Source: Melittangium boletus DSM 14713 (GTDB taxonomy: Bacteria > Myxococcota > Myxococcia > Myxococcales > Myxococcaceae). Taken from it: a DNA stretch of 64,000 nt. The notes beneath the pieces are model-generated. The model did not search any database and was not told the origin of the DNA. It saw only the letters and a program-made list of their open reading frames with translations. Position numbers and translations under genes: made by a program. This document shows, piece after piece, positions 1-8,524 of this stretch. Each line of letters starts with the position of its first letter. The first letter of the stretch is position 1. The stretch covers positions 2,666,292-2,730,291 of the forward strand of contig NZ_CP022163.1 in the NCBI RefSeq assembly GCF_002305855.1, read 5' to 3'.

Positions 1-803
1 CCGCGCAGGAGAAGCTCATCGCGCCTGGCGGAGACGTGGACATGCTGCTGGGTGGCACCATCCAGGCCAACCGCGTCGTCGCCGTGGAGTCGCTCCTGAA
101 GGACCCGGACTTCGACTTCAACCAGGGCATGCTGCCGCGCGCGCTGGCCCAGCGGGACGTGAATGACCCGGACCTGGAGTACCCCTACCGCGAGGACGCG
201 CTGCTGCTGTGGAGCGCCATCGAGAACTGGGTGCGCGCCTACGTGGGCATCTATTACAAGTCGGACTCGGCCGTGACCGAGGACGCGGCGCTCCAGGCCT
301 GGGGCGCCGAGCTGGTGGCCGAGAACGGCGGCCGGGTGAAGGGCTTCGGCGAGGACGGCGTCGCCGGCAAGCTGACCACGGTGGAGTACCTCGTCCAGGC
401 GGTGACGATGCTGCTGTTCACCGGCAGCGCGCAGCACGCGGCGGTGAACTTCGCCCAGGCGGGAATCATGACGTTCGTGCCGCTCTCCCCGGGTGCCGCC
501 TACCGCGCGGCGCCTGTCAGCGTCGATGACGCCGCGCTCAACCCGGCCCTGGATCAGTACCCCCCGATGGACATGACCGCCCAACAGCTCGACTTCCTCT
601 ACCTGCTGGGCTCCGTGTACCACACGCGGCTGGGAGACTACCCCCCGCTGTGGTTCAAGAGCCTGCACGTCGACGAGCACCTGTTCGCCTTCAAGGAGGC
701 GCTCAAGCGCATCGGCGAGACCATCGAGCAGCGCAACAAGACGCGCCTGTTCGCCTACCCCTACTTCATCCCCTCGAACATCCCCCAGAGCATCAACATC
801 TGA
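1..803 (+). CDS. Lipoxygenase, C-terminal part (5' end outside window)
   Basis: This is the C-terminal part of a lipoxygenase, a non-haem iron enzyme that adds O2 to polyunsaturated fatty acids to give hydroperoxides. The reading frame is open from base 3, so the gene begins upstream of the window; about 267 residues are visible. The segment SAQHAAVNFAQ matches the conserved His/Asn iron-ligand region seen in plant and animal lipoxygenases. The protein ends in NIPQSINI, and a C-terminal Ile is the last iron ligand of the family. Myxobacteria are among the bacteria known to carry lipoxygenases (Myxococcus xanthus has two). Position specificity cannot be read from this fragment. It converges on the AraC-type gene with a gap of only 7 nt. 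Confidence 0.93.
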   Translation, partial: AQEKLIAPGGDVDMLLGGTIQANRVVAVESLLKDPDFDFNQGMLPRALAQRDVNDPDLEYPYREDALLLWSAIENWVRAYVGIYYKSDSAVTEDAALQAWGAELVAENGGRVKGFGEDGVAGKLTTVEYLVQAVTMLLFTGSAQHAAVNFAQAGIMTFVPLSPGAAYRAAPVSVDDAALNPALDQYPPMDMTAQQLDFLYLLGSVYHTRLGDYPPLWFKSLHVDEHLFAFKEALKRIGETIEQRNKTRLFAYPYFIPSNIPQSINI

Positions 804-810
804 GGGCGGT

Positions 811-1737
811 TCAAGACGTCTCATGAAAGGCCGGGCGGGAAGCACGGACCGCGCCCGGCCGCATTCCCGTCTCGCGCTTGAAGGCCCGGTGGAAGGAGGC
901 CTCGTCCGCGTACCCCACCCGGAGCGCCACCTCGTGCAAGGGCAGGGTCGAGGCCTGGAGCAGGCGGGTGGCGAGCGAGATTCGCCGGCGCGTCAGGTAG
1001 CGGAAGGGGGACTCGCCCACGTGCCGGGCGAAGCGCAGCGCGAAGGAGGTCCGCGCGAGCGATACCCGCTCGGCGAGGCTGTCCACGGTCCAGGGCGCGC
1101 CCGGCTGGCGGTGCATGAGGGCGAGCGCCGCGGCGATGGGTGGATCCGCGAACGCGCCCACCCCCAGCGTTCCGTCTCGGGGGATCGCGGCACGCACCCA
1201 TTCGAGCAGCAGCAGTTGCGTCACCTGGTTGATGAGCGCCTGGGCCCCGGGGCGTCCCGACGTGAAGTCCTCGCAGACGCGTTGGAAGGAAGGCATCAGC
1301 GTGGCGATGAGCGAGTCCCGGGTCTGCCTCGGGACCGAGGGCGCCAGGGCCGCCAGCAACGGGGCCGCGGCCCCCGCCTCCAGCTCGAAGCTCACGCCCA
1401 GGAACTCCGTGGTCCGCGCGTCCGGACCACCCAGGCATTCCAGCTCCTCCGAGCGGGTCTCGAAGCGCACGTCGATGGGTCGCGAGCGCGGCGTGGAAGA
1501 GTCCCGCACGATGAAACCCGGTCCCCCGGCCAGACCGATGTCTCCAGGTGACAGGTGAAGCGGGCCTTCCGTGTCGCCCTCCGGCTCGATCCACACGTCG
1601 CCGTCCAGCACCATGAACAGGCCCCGAGGACCCTCTCCCGGAGCGAAGCGCGCCCCATAGGGGCCATGGAACACGATGTGCCGCGAGGCGACGATGTCCA
1701 GGCGCAAGGTCTGGAGCAACTGGGAGAGGGCATCCAT
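811..1737 (-). CDS. AraC-family regulator with cupin-type sensor domain
   Basis: Predicted DNA-binding transcription regulator of about 308 residues. The N-terminal half looks like a cupin-like sensor (AraC-binding-like, Cupin_6 type). The C-terminal ~100 residues hold the two helix-turn-helix motifs of AraC proteins, including the late signature VGYADEASFHRAFKRETGMRP. The reading frame stays open to 1863, but the start at 1737 (MDALSQLL) has a GGGAG upstream and fits the family's usual N-terminus. It lies about 120 bp downstream of the dioxygenase beta-subunit gene on the same strand, so it probably controls that operon. The inducer is unknown. Confidence 0.88.
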   Translation of the reverse strand: MDALSQLLQTLRLDIVASRHIVFHGPYGARFAPGEGPRGLFMVLDGDVWIEPEGDTEGPLHLSPGDIGLAGGPGFIVRDSSTPRSRPIDVRFETRSEELECLGGPDARTTEFLGVSFELEAGAAAPLLAALAPSVPRQTRDSLIATLMPSFQRVCEDFTSGRPGAQALINQVTQLLLLEWVRAAIPRDGTLGVGAFADPPIAAALALMHRQPGAPWTVDSLAERVSLARTSFALRFARHVGESPFRYLTRRRISLATRLLQASTLPLHEVALRVGYADEASFHRAFKRETGMRPGAVRASRPAFHETS

Positions 1738-1859
1738 GAGCGGGGCTCCCGGCGGGGAACACGGGCGGGAAGTGTAACCCTCCCTCCGCTGTCCTCCCGG
1801 GGGACTCGCCCGCATGGGACGCCAAGCGTTTCGTTCCCGGCGCCCCAGGCCTGGCCTGC

Positions 1860-2423
1860 TCAAAAGAAGACGCTGAGATTGCTGGCGAGGATGACAGTTT
1901 GATCCAGGAGCACCGTCCGATGCGCGATGCGCCAGGAGCCTGGCATGTCTCCCCGGCGGAGCACGTCGCGGCGCATCCCCGCGAAGACATCCACGTCATG
2001 CTCCTGGCTCGAGCGGTAGAGCAGGAAGGAGGAGAACACCTCCAGCGCTCCGGGCTCGGGAAGGGCCCGCGACCGCACGTTGCTCACCAGACGGCGCGTG
2101 CGGCTGAGCGGGGACTCCGACCAGGCGAGCCCGGACATCAACCGCCCCACGCGCAGCGACAGGCCCCGGAAGTCATCGTCGAAGTGCGCGGGCGCGTCCG
2201 GGTCCAGCAGCTCCCGGCGCTCGGACTCGAGCGCCGCGTGGTTGGTGCGCGCGGGCATCCGGTAGCGCGCGTCCGGGGTGAACAGCTTCAGCCATTCCTC
2301 GTAGCGGTGCTCATCGAGCAGCGCCGCCTCGGTGAAGAGGAATTGCTCGAGCGCGTACTGCAACGCGGGCCCGGGCACGAACGAGGGAACGAACGGCGTG
2401 GGGGCGGAGAGTTCAGCGCTCAT
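1860..2423 (-). CDS. Aromatic-ring-hydroxylating dioxygenase, beta (small) subunit
   Basis: Small subunit of a Rieske-type ring-hydroxylating oxygenase, about 187 residues, the normal length for the family (SnoaL/NTF2-like fold). The C-terminus SNLSVFF matches the conserved end of these subunits (NLSxFF). The subunit has a structural role in the alpha3beta3 hexamer and may tune substrate choice. The start at 2423 is preceded by GGAGG at good spacing and overlaps the end of the alpha-subunit gene by 11 nt, indicating translational coupling. An in-frame start further upstream (2471) would lie deep inside the alpha gene and was rejected. Confidence 0.9.
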   Translation of the reverse strand: MSAELSAPTPFVPSFVPGPALQYALEQFLFTEAALLDEHRYEEWLKLFTPDARYRMPARTNHAALESERRELLDPDAPAHFDDDFRGLSLRVGRLMSGLAWSESPLSRTRRLVSNVRSRALPEPGALEVFSSFLLYRSSQEHDVDVFAGMRRDVLRRGDMPGSWRIAHRTVLLDQTVILASNLSVFF

Positions 2424-3771
2424 GGGGCACCTCCGTGGACACCAGGCTCGCCCAGCGGCGGTAGAAGGCACGGGCGGCCACCTCGCTGAAGGTCCGGTTC
2501 GCGGTGGTGCCGGGGAAGCGCGCCTCGACGTCCTCGCACGTGCCCGAGTCCATCTCCAGGTTGAAGAGCTCGCGCCGTGCGCGCCGTCCCCGGAGCACGC
2601 GTTGGATCTCCGTCCAGACGTGCGTGTCGTCCTGCTCGAAGATGCCAGCCGCGCCGAACGAGCGTTGACTGCCCAACCGGATGGCCTGCTTCACGTCCTC
2701 GGGAGCGTCCGCGTCCGCGATCACATAGGACCAGATCTCCATCTGCTCGGGGCCCTTGGGCTGCCATACGCGCAGGGCATTGACCACGGGCAGGAAGCCC
2801 ACGTTGGGGAACATGTTGCACGCCGGGACGAAGACGGACGCACGCGTCTCGCCGTACTTGCGCACGAGGAAGTCGTGACGCGGCCCATCCAACCAGGCAT
2901 TGACCTTGGGCGCGAACACGGGCCGCGTGCCGCGCAGGGTGTTCGGAATGAAGGGCACCGCCATGAGCCCATGCCCCTGGGCATTCTTGAGCTGCCGGCC
3001 GCCATCGGGCGGGGGCGAGGCCTCCTGGAAGGAGCGCGGCGCCCCGGGCACCTGCGTCATCAGGGCCTTGAGCGCGGACAGGTGGGTCATGCCGAAGTGG
3101 TAGCCATCCGAGCCGAACTGCTCGGCGCCGAGCTTCCAGTTGCAGTGCACGGTCCACTTCGTCACGCCGAGCACTTCCGTACCGCCCAGTCCATCCAGGT
3201 GGGGCTCCAGGTACCAGGCCGCGTCCCCGAGCGAGTCGCGGAAGGACGGCGCGTGCTCGTCCCACGAGCCGAAGATGAAGCCGAGGAAGGACTCGACGCG
3301 GGGCACGCGCACGGCGCTCCAGCGGTCGCGGTCCACGGGACAGCGGTAGATTTCCCGCTCGTCGCGCACGGAGGACAGGCGCCCACCGCGGTCATACGTC
3401 CAGCCGTGGAAGGTGCAGGTGAAGACCTTGGCATGGCCCGCGTCCGCCTGGGTGAGCCGCATGCCGCGGTGGCGGCACTGGTTGAGGAAGGCGGCCACCG
3501 AGCCATCGTCCTGGCGCGACACGATGATGGGATCCTCGCCCATGTACGTGGTGACGAAGTCCCCGGGCCGCTTGAGCTGGGATTCGTGCGCGAGGAAGAG
3601 CCAGCTGCGTCCGAAGACGCGCTCCTGCTCCAGCTCGTACACCTCCGGGTCCACGTAGATGCGGGGATCCACGCGGCCCCGCTCCTCGAGCAGGTCGCTC
3701 AGGTCCAGGGGGAGCCCTCCCGGACGAGCGGGTGGAACGCGAGCGGCGGACCCGGGACAATCGTTCTGCAT
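2413..3771 (-). CDS. Aromatic-ring-hydroxylating dioxygenase, alpha (Rieske) subunit
   Basis: Catalytic subunit of a Rieske non-haem iron oxygenase, about 452 residues. The Rieske [2Fe-2S] ligands are visible as C99-x-H101 and C119-x2-H122. The mononuclear iron site shows D222-x2-H225-x4-H230, the same spacing as in naphthalene dioxygenase. The start at 3771 (MQNDCPG) follows a GGAGG box; the earlier ATG at 3798 lacks one. No ferredoxin or ferredoxin reductase gene lies nearby, so electrons must come from proteins encoded elsewhere. The substrate cannot be read from the sequence; benzoate/biphenyl-type aromatic acids are only a guess. It forms an operon with the beta subunit. Confidence 0.92.
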   Translation of the reverse strand: MQNDCPGSAARVPPARPGGLPLDLSDLLEERGRVDPRIYVDPEVYELEQERVFGRSWLFLAHESQLKRPGDFVTTYMGEDPIIVSRQDDGSVAAFLNQCRHRGMRLTQADAGHAKVFTCTFHGWTYDRGGRLSSVRDEREIYRCPVDRDRWSAVRVPRVESFLGFIFGSWDEHAPSFRDSLGDAAWYLEPHLDGLGGTEVLGVTKWTVHCNWKLGAEQFGSDGYHFGMTHLSALKALMTQVPGAPRSFQEASPPPDGGRQLKNAQGHGLMAVPFIPNTLRGTRPVFAPKVNAWLDGPRHDFLVRKYGETRASVFVPACNMFPNVGFLPVVNALRVWQPKGPEQMEIWSYVIADADAPEDVKQAIRLGSQRSFGAAGIFEQDDTHVWTEIQRVLRGRRARRELFNLEMDSGTCEDVEARFPGTTANRTFSEVAARAFYRRWASLVSTEVPHER

Positions 3772-3980
3772 GTGACCTCCACGGCGAGGGACGGGCACGG
3801 GCGTGCGCCGTTCACGGGCGGAAGGTGGGCAGGGTGACCGGGAGCGGCCATGAGCATTTCGTTCGGCGGCGTTGGCTTTTCGTTCAGCCAGAGTCTCACC
3901 CCAAGCAATCCGCCCCGCGACCGTTCATGGGTATGATGAGGCATCGCGGCGCCTCCCGCCGCCGGGGGGAGCCCCACATC
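3772..3980. promoter_or_regulatory. Divergent intergenic region between dioxygenase operon and membrane-protein gene
   Basis: About 209 bp separate the dioxygenase alpha-subunit start (minus) from the GTG start at 3981 (plus). The stretch should hold both promoters and possibly the AraC-type operator. No clear -35/-10 pair or inverted repeat was recognised by eye. Confidence 0.3.
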
Positions 3981-4772
3981 GTGAGCCCAGCACCCATCCG
4001 CGACGAGCAGCTCTCGTCCACCGAGGCCCAGGCTGACCCGGAGACGCCCGCGCCGAGCAGGACCCGCGACCTGATGTCCGTCGCCGCCGGAGCCGTCGCC
4101 ACCATCGCCGCGCGGACCCTGGGATTCGGAGTGCTCGGCTTCGTCCTGGGCACGGCGGCCTTCTTCGTCGAGCGGGCCACCGGCGTGCTCACCCACCCGT
4201 GGGAGCCCTGGCGCTACCTCGTCTACGTGTTGCTGTTGGCCTACATGGCCGCGGGCGTCGTGGGACTCGGGGGCGCGGGCATGTGGCGGGGCATCGGCCG
4301 CGTGGCGATGGACCTGGTGGAGAAGCACCAACTCTCCCAGCAGCTCGTGGATCGGGTGATGGACCGTGCCGCCGTCCTCGCGGCGGGCGAGGCCACACCG
4401 GAGGTCTTCCACAGGCCCCTGCCCATCCAGAAGCTGCGCGAGCTCATCCACCAAGCCAGCGGCGCGGACCCCGAGAGCGAGGAGACAGAGAAGAAGCTCA
4501 GGAGACTGTCGGGCGCCATCATCCGGCGGGTGCGGCGCGGCGTGGCCGGCATCATCGAGGCCCGGCTCGACGACATCATCGGTGAGCAGGAGCGAGACGC
4601 GAGCACCGTGGAGCTGACGCTCGGGCGGCTGCGCGAGCTCGCCGGGGAACAGCTCGACGAGCGGGTGATGGATGCCCTGGATGGCGCCCGGAACAAACAG
4701 GCGCTCCTGTGGGCCGCGCTCTTCGTCGGCACCGTGGCCCTGCCGCCGCTCGTGCTCACCCTGTTGCGGTGA
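3981..4772 (+). CDS. Membrane protein of unknown function
   Basis: Protein of about 263 residues that I do not recognise. After a hydrophilic Pro/Thr-rich N-terminus there are two hydrophobic segments (around residues 45-65 and 75-95), a long charged helical middle, and a C-terminal hydrophobic segment (LLWAALFVGTVALPPLVLTLL). The GTG at 3981 has a GGGGGAG box; in-frame ATGs at 3927-3936 are possible alternatives. It lies 57 bp upstream of mgtE on the same strand, so the two may be co-transcribed. A role in the envelope is the only safe inference. Confidence 0.7.
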   Translation: MSPAPIRDEQLSSTEAQADPETPAPSRTRDLMSVAAGAVATIAARTLGFGVLGFVLGTAAFFVERATGVLTHPWEPWRYLVYVLLLAYMAAGVVGLGGAGMWRGIGRVAMDLVEKHQLSQQLVDRVMDRAAVLAAGEATPEVFHRPLPIQKLRELIHQASGADPESEETEKKLRRLSGAIIRRVRRGVAGIIEARLDDIIGEQERDASTVELTLGRLRELAGEQLDERVMDALDGARNKQALLWAALFVGTVALPPLVLTLLR

Positions 4773-4829
4773 CACGGCGGGGAGGGCTTCATCCACCTGA
4801 TGGACCTGGACGATGGACGAGGAGGCGCC

Positions 4830-6152
4830 ATGGAGACGCAGGACCCCGAGCCCATCTTCCCGCATGAGCTGCGCGACGCCTGGCCCGCCCTCTCACGCGA
4901 CGAGCGCGTGGAGAGCTTCCGGCTCGTGCCCCACGCCACCGCCGATGACTTCTTCCTGTCGCTGTCCGCGCAGGAGCAAGCCCATCTCCTCCTCGCGCTC
5001 GCGCCGGGCGAGCGGCGCACGTGGCTGCGGCTGCTCGCCCCCGATGATGCCGTGGACGTCATCCAGTCCACCCCGGCCGAGGTCCGCGACTCGCTCCTGC
5101 GCGAGCTGGACGAGACCACGCGCCGCGAAGTGCACGCCCTGATGGCCTATGCCGAGGACGCCGCGGGCGGCTTGATGAATCCCCGCTTCGCTCGTGTGCG
5201 GCCGGAGATGACCATCGACGAGGCCATCAGCTACCTGCGCCGGCAGACGCGCGAGAAGGTGGAGACGGTCTATTACGCCTACGCGCTCGACCTCCATCAG
5301 CACCTGCTGGGCGTGGTGTCCTTGCGCCAGCTCTTCCAGGCGGCCCCGGACAAGCGTGTGTCGGACGTGATGAAGCGGGAGCTCGTCACCGTGGCCGAGC
5401 ACACCGACCAGGAGGCCGTGAGCCGGCTCTTCGCCGCGCAGTCGCTCATGGCCATTCCCGTGGTGGACGCCGAGCGGCGCATGAAGGGCATCGTCACCGT
5501 GGACGACATCGTCCAGGTGGTGCAGGAGGAGGCCACCGAGGACATCCAGAAGGTGGGTGGCATGGAGGCCCTGGACGCGCCCTACTTCGCCGTCACCTTC
5601 CTGGACATGCTCAAGAAGCGCGCGGGCTGGCTGCTCGTGCTCTTCCTCGGCGAGATGCTCACCGCCACGGCCATGGGCCACTTCGAGGAGGAGATCTCCC
5701 ACGCGGTGGTGCTCGCGCTCTTCGTGCCCCTCATCATCAGCTCCGGCGGAAACTCCGGCAGCCAGGCCACCACGCTCATCATCCGCTCGTTGGCGCTCAG
5801 CGAAATCCGCCTGCGCGACTGGTGGCGCGTGGCGCGGCGCGAGGTGCTAGCGGGAGTGGCGCTCGGCGCGACCCTGGGCACGGTGGGCATCGTGCGCATC
5901 CTCATCTGGCAGGAAATCTTCGGCTCTTATGGCGAGCACTTCTTCCTGGTGGCGCTCACGGTGGGCCTGTCCCTGGTGGGCGTGGTGACGTGGGGAACGC
6001 TCTCCGGATCCATGCTGCCCTTCGTGCTACGCCGTCTGGGATTCGACCCGGCCAGCGCCTCCGCGCCCTTCGTGGCCACGCTCGTGGACGTGTCCGGCCT
6101 CGTCATCTACTTCACCGTGGCCAGCCTGCTGCTGCGCGGAACCCTGCTGTAG
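4830..6152 (+). CDS. mgtE: Magnesium channel/transporter MgtE
   Basis: Mg2+ channel of the MgtE/SLC41 family, about 440 residues, full length. In order: an N-terminal alpha-superhelical domain (about 20-115), paired CBS domains (about 115-240) that sense cytosolic Mg2+, a plug helix, and a five-helix membrane domain (about 260-440). The family motif GGNSGSQ is present in the membrane domain, and an Asp in the last-helix segment ATLVDVSGL fits the Mg2+-binding residue of the pore. The start at 4830 follows AGGAGG; an ATG at 4800 lacks a good ribosome site. The short leader (57 bp) leaves no room for an M-box riboswitch. Confidence 0.95.
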   Translation: METQDPEPIFPHELRDAWPALSRDERVESFRLVPHATADDFFLSLSAQEQAHLLLALAPGERRTWLRLLAPDDAVDVIQSTPAEVRDSLLRELDETTRREVHALMAYAEDAAGGLMNPRFARVRPEMTIDEAISYLRRQTREKVETVYYAYALDLHQHLLGVVSLRQLFQAAPDKRVSDVMKRELVTVAEHTDQEAVSRLFAAQSLMAIPVVDAERRMKGIVTVDDIVQVVQEEATEDIQKVGGMEALDAPYFAVTFLDMLKKRAGWLLVLFLGEMLTATAMGHFEEEISHAVVLALFVPLIISSGGNSGSQATTLIIRSLALSEIRLRDWWRVARREVLAGVALGATLGTVGIVRILIWQEIFGSYGEHFFLVALTVGLSLVGVVTWGTLSGSMLPFVLRRLGFDPASASAPFVATLVDVSGLVIYFTVASLLLRGTLL

Positions 6153-6163
6153 GCTCGTTTTCC

Positions 6164-7369
6164 ATGAGCACGACCCTCTCCCCCCAGGAAATCTGGGCGC
6201 CTCACACGCGCTTCAATCCCCTGCCCCTCTACGCCCGAATGCGCCCGGAGGGTCCGCTGTTCCGCCAGATGGACGCCAACCGGGGCGTGCCCATCTGGCT
6301 CTCCACCCGCTACAAGGCCTCCGTGGAGTTGCTGCGCGACCCACGCTTCACCAAGGACGAGCGGCTCGTCGCCCCTCAGGCCCGGCAGGCGCGTGTCGCG
6401 GAAATGGAGGCCATCAACCGCAACATGCTCATGTCGGATCCTCCGGATCACACGCGCCTGCGCACGCTCGTGTCCAAGGCCTTCCTCCCGCGCCGCGTGG
6501 AGGAGCTGCGCTCGCGCGTGGAGGCCATCGCCCACCGGCTGCTGGACGCCCTGCCCGCTCAGGGCTCCGTGGATTTGATCGACGCCTTCGCCTTCCGGAT
6601 TCCCGTGACGGTCATCGCCGAGCTGTTGGGCGTGCCTCCCGAGGATCAGGATCAATTCCGCGTGTGGACGACCGCCATCACCCAGTTGCCCTCCGCGGAT
6701 CGGCTGGAGTCCATCAAACAGGCGAGTCTGGCCTTCATGGCCTACGTCCAGAACCTGATGGAGAAGCGCCGCGCCGAGCCGCGCGAGGACCTGGTCAGCG
6801 ACCTGTTGCAGGCGGAGGAGCAGGGAGACCGGCTGTCGTCCGAGGAGCTCATCGGCATGGTGGTACTGCTGTTGAACGCGGGCCACGAGACCACGGTGAA
6901 CCTCATCGGCAACGGCGTCTGGGCGCTGCTGCGCCACCCCGAGCAGTTGGAGCGGCTGCGCCAGAACCCCGCCCTCATCGACTCGGCGGTGGAGGAGATG
7001 CTGCGCTACCGCGGGCCCCTGGAGTGCGCCACCCACCGCTGGGCCCGCGAGGACATCGAGTTCCACGGACAGGTGATTCCCGCCGGGGAGACGGTGCTCG
7101 TGTCACTGCTCGCGGCCAATCATGATCCCGAGCAGTTTCCCGAGCCGGAGCGCTTCGACATCACCCGCGAGCCCAACCGGCACATCGCCTTCGGCTTCGG
7201 CATCCACTTCTGCGTGGGCGCGCCCCTGGCCCGGCTGGAGGCCAGCATCGCCCTGCCCCTGCTGCTCGAGCGCCTACCCCGGCTGCGCCTGGCGGTGGAC
7301 GAGAGCCAACTCCAGTGGCGCCAGGGCCTCGTCCTGCACGGCCTCAAGCAGCTCCCCGTGGCCTTCTAA
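6164..7369 (+). CDS. Cytochrome P450 (CYP107-like)
   Basis: Soluble bacterial P450 monooxygenase of 401 residues. The I-helix oxygen-activation motif AGHETT (239-244), the K-helix ExxR (E278-R281) and the haem loop FGFGIHFCVGAP with Cys350 are intact, so it should be active. Overall pattern is that of the CYP107 group, which hydroxylates fatty acids or secondary metabolites; the substrate is unknown. Redox partners are not encoded nearby. It begins 11 nt after the mgtE stop, so it is probably read on the same transcript although the functions seem unrelated. A hairpin follows the stop. Confidence 0.95.
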   Translation: MSTTLSPQEIWAPHTRFNPLPLYARMRPEGPLFRQMDANRGVPIWLSTRYKASVELLRDPRFTKDERLVAPQARQARVAEMEAINRNMLMSDPPDHTRLRTLVSKAFLPRRVEELRSRVEAIAHRLLDALPAQGSVDLIDAFAFRIPVTVIAELLGVPPEDQDQFRVWTTAITQLPSADRLESIKQASLAFMAYVQNLMEKRRAEPREDLVSDLLQAEEQGDRLSSEELIGMVVLLLNAGHETTVNLIGNGVWALLRHPEQLERLRQNPALIDSAVEEMLRYRGPLECATHRWAREDIEFHGQVIPAGETVLVSLLAANHDPEQFPEPERFDITREPNRHIAFGFGIHFCVGAPLARLEASIALPLLLERLPRLRLAVDESQLQWRQGLVLHGLKQLPVAF

Positions 7370-7370
7370 G

Positions 7371-7393
7371 GCCGCCTACAACGCGTAGGTGGC
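7371..7393. terminator. Hairpin between convergent genes
   Basis: GCCGCCTAC and GTAGGTGGC form a 9-bp stem with one mismatch around a 5-nt loop, just after the P450 stop and overlapping the last codons of the converging lipoprotein gene. No strong T-run follows, so termination is only suggested. Confidence 0.35.
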
Positions 7394-8419
7394 GAAGCAG
7401 CTCCCCGCCGGGCCACCTCCCGCGATCTCCGCGTAGGGCGCGGGCAGCCAGGCGCCCTCGGCGCCACACTGCTGCCACTCGGAGGTGGAGCGCGACTGCA
7501 CGCACGTGCGCGTCGGCACCGAGCGGCCCAGGGTGACGGAGCTGCACCACGGGTAGGAGACGGTGCAGTTGGTGGGCTTGGTGGAGGTGCCCTCCGAGAA
7601 GGCGCCATTCACGCACTGCCGCCAGACGCCGTCCGAGGAGGACTGCACGCAGCCGCCCGCCTTCACGTCGGCGTCCACCGTGCCCGAGTAGCACGCGGTG
7701 CTGGTGGGCGCGGTCCAATTGTACTCGGCCTTGAACTGGCTGTACTTGAGCGACACGAGCGACGAGCCGCCCACGGTGGTGCGGCCGCACTGCGTGGCGT
7801 ACGCGCCCACCCAGGGGGTGTACGTGTAGAGCGCCGCGGTGGCCTTGTTGGCCGGCTTCACCGCGCAGGGATCCGACGTGTTCTTCGTCACGTTCACCTT
7901 CCAACCGGAGACGGTGGGACGGCCGGCGTCCAGGTCCGTGAGGTAGCCGCGCAGCTTCTTCGCCGAGCACTCCACCTGCTTGCCAAAGCCCGCGTAGGAG
8001 GTGCTACAGCCGCCGCTGTCCGGGCACCCACAGCCGGTGGCCTTGGCCAGGTTGGTGGAGGTGCCACTGGTGATGAGACTCGACTCCGTCTGGATGCGCG
8101 CCAGCATGTACAGGGGGCTGATGCCGCTGGCCTTGGACTGCTCCACGATGAGCGCCGCCGCCGTCTTCCCCCACGCCGGGTCCGTGTAGCCCGCCAGGTA
8201 CGAGCCCTTCTGCTGGAGGAACTGCTGCACCTGCGCCGTGGTGATGGTCTGCCCGCCGGTGATGTCCGTGTCCTCGAGCAACCGGTGCATGTCGAACTTC
8301 GTCGTGGCCGCCTCGAGCACCTGGCCCGTCAGCTCGTCCACCGCCGCGGGCTCCTCGGCGGAGGGACCGCAAGCCACCAACAGCGCCGGCAAACACCACC
8401 ACGTGCGTCGCAGATTCAT
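7376..8419 (-). CDS. Lipoprotein with lysozyme-like (transglycosylase/glucosaminidase) domain
   Basis: Predicted lipoprotein of 347 residues. The N-terminus (hydrophobic stretch ending in LLVAC, Cys17) is a lipobox. Residues about 80-220 resemble lytic transglycosylase or endo-beta-N-acetylglucosaminidase folds: SKASGISPLYMLARIQTESS has the usual catalytic-Glu helix pattern. The C-terminal third is Cys-rich (repeated VxxxCVxS/xWxxC) and may be a binding or disulfide-braced region. It probably cuts or binds peptidoglycan at the outer surface. It is the last minus-strand gene after the VWA operon but has its own 105-bp leader with a terminator in it. Confidence 0.7.
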   Translation of the reverse strand: MNLRRTWWCLPALLVACGPSAEEPAAVDELTGQVLEAATTKFDMHRLLEDTDITGGQTITTAQVQQFLQQKGSYLAGYTDPAWGKTAAALIVEQSKASGISPLYMLARIQTESSLITSGTSTNLAKATGCGCPDSGGCSTSYAGFGKQVECSAKKLRGYLTDLDAGRPTVSGWKVNVTKNTSDPCAVKPANKATAALYTYTPWVGAYATQCGRTTVGGSSLVSLKYSQFKAEYNWTAPTSTACYSGTVDADVKAGGCVQSSSDGVWRQCVNGAFSEGTSTKPTNCTVSYPWCSSVTLGRSVPTRTCVQSRSTSEWQQCGAEGAWLPAPYAEIAGGGPAGSCFATYAL

Positions 8420-8483
8420 CTCAGGCCTCGGGGGAACCGGCCACGGGACGCCGTGGCGGGGAGGGCTTCCCTCATAGCACCTG

Positions 8484-8514
8484 GAAAAAGGAGATTCCTC
8501 GATTTTCGAGAATC
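8484..8514 (-). terminator. Intrinsic terminator of the VWA/DUF58 operon
   Basis: On the minus strand GATTCTCGA and TCGAGGAATC pair (9 bp with one bulged base) around a 3-nt loop, followed by a run of five T (bases 8489-8485). It lies 11 nt beyond the stop of the two-VWA gene. This is a textbook rho-independent terminator on the minus strand. Confidence 0.7.
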
Positions 8515-8524
8515 CTGGAAGAAG

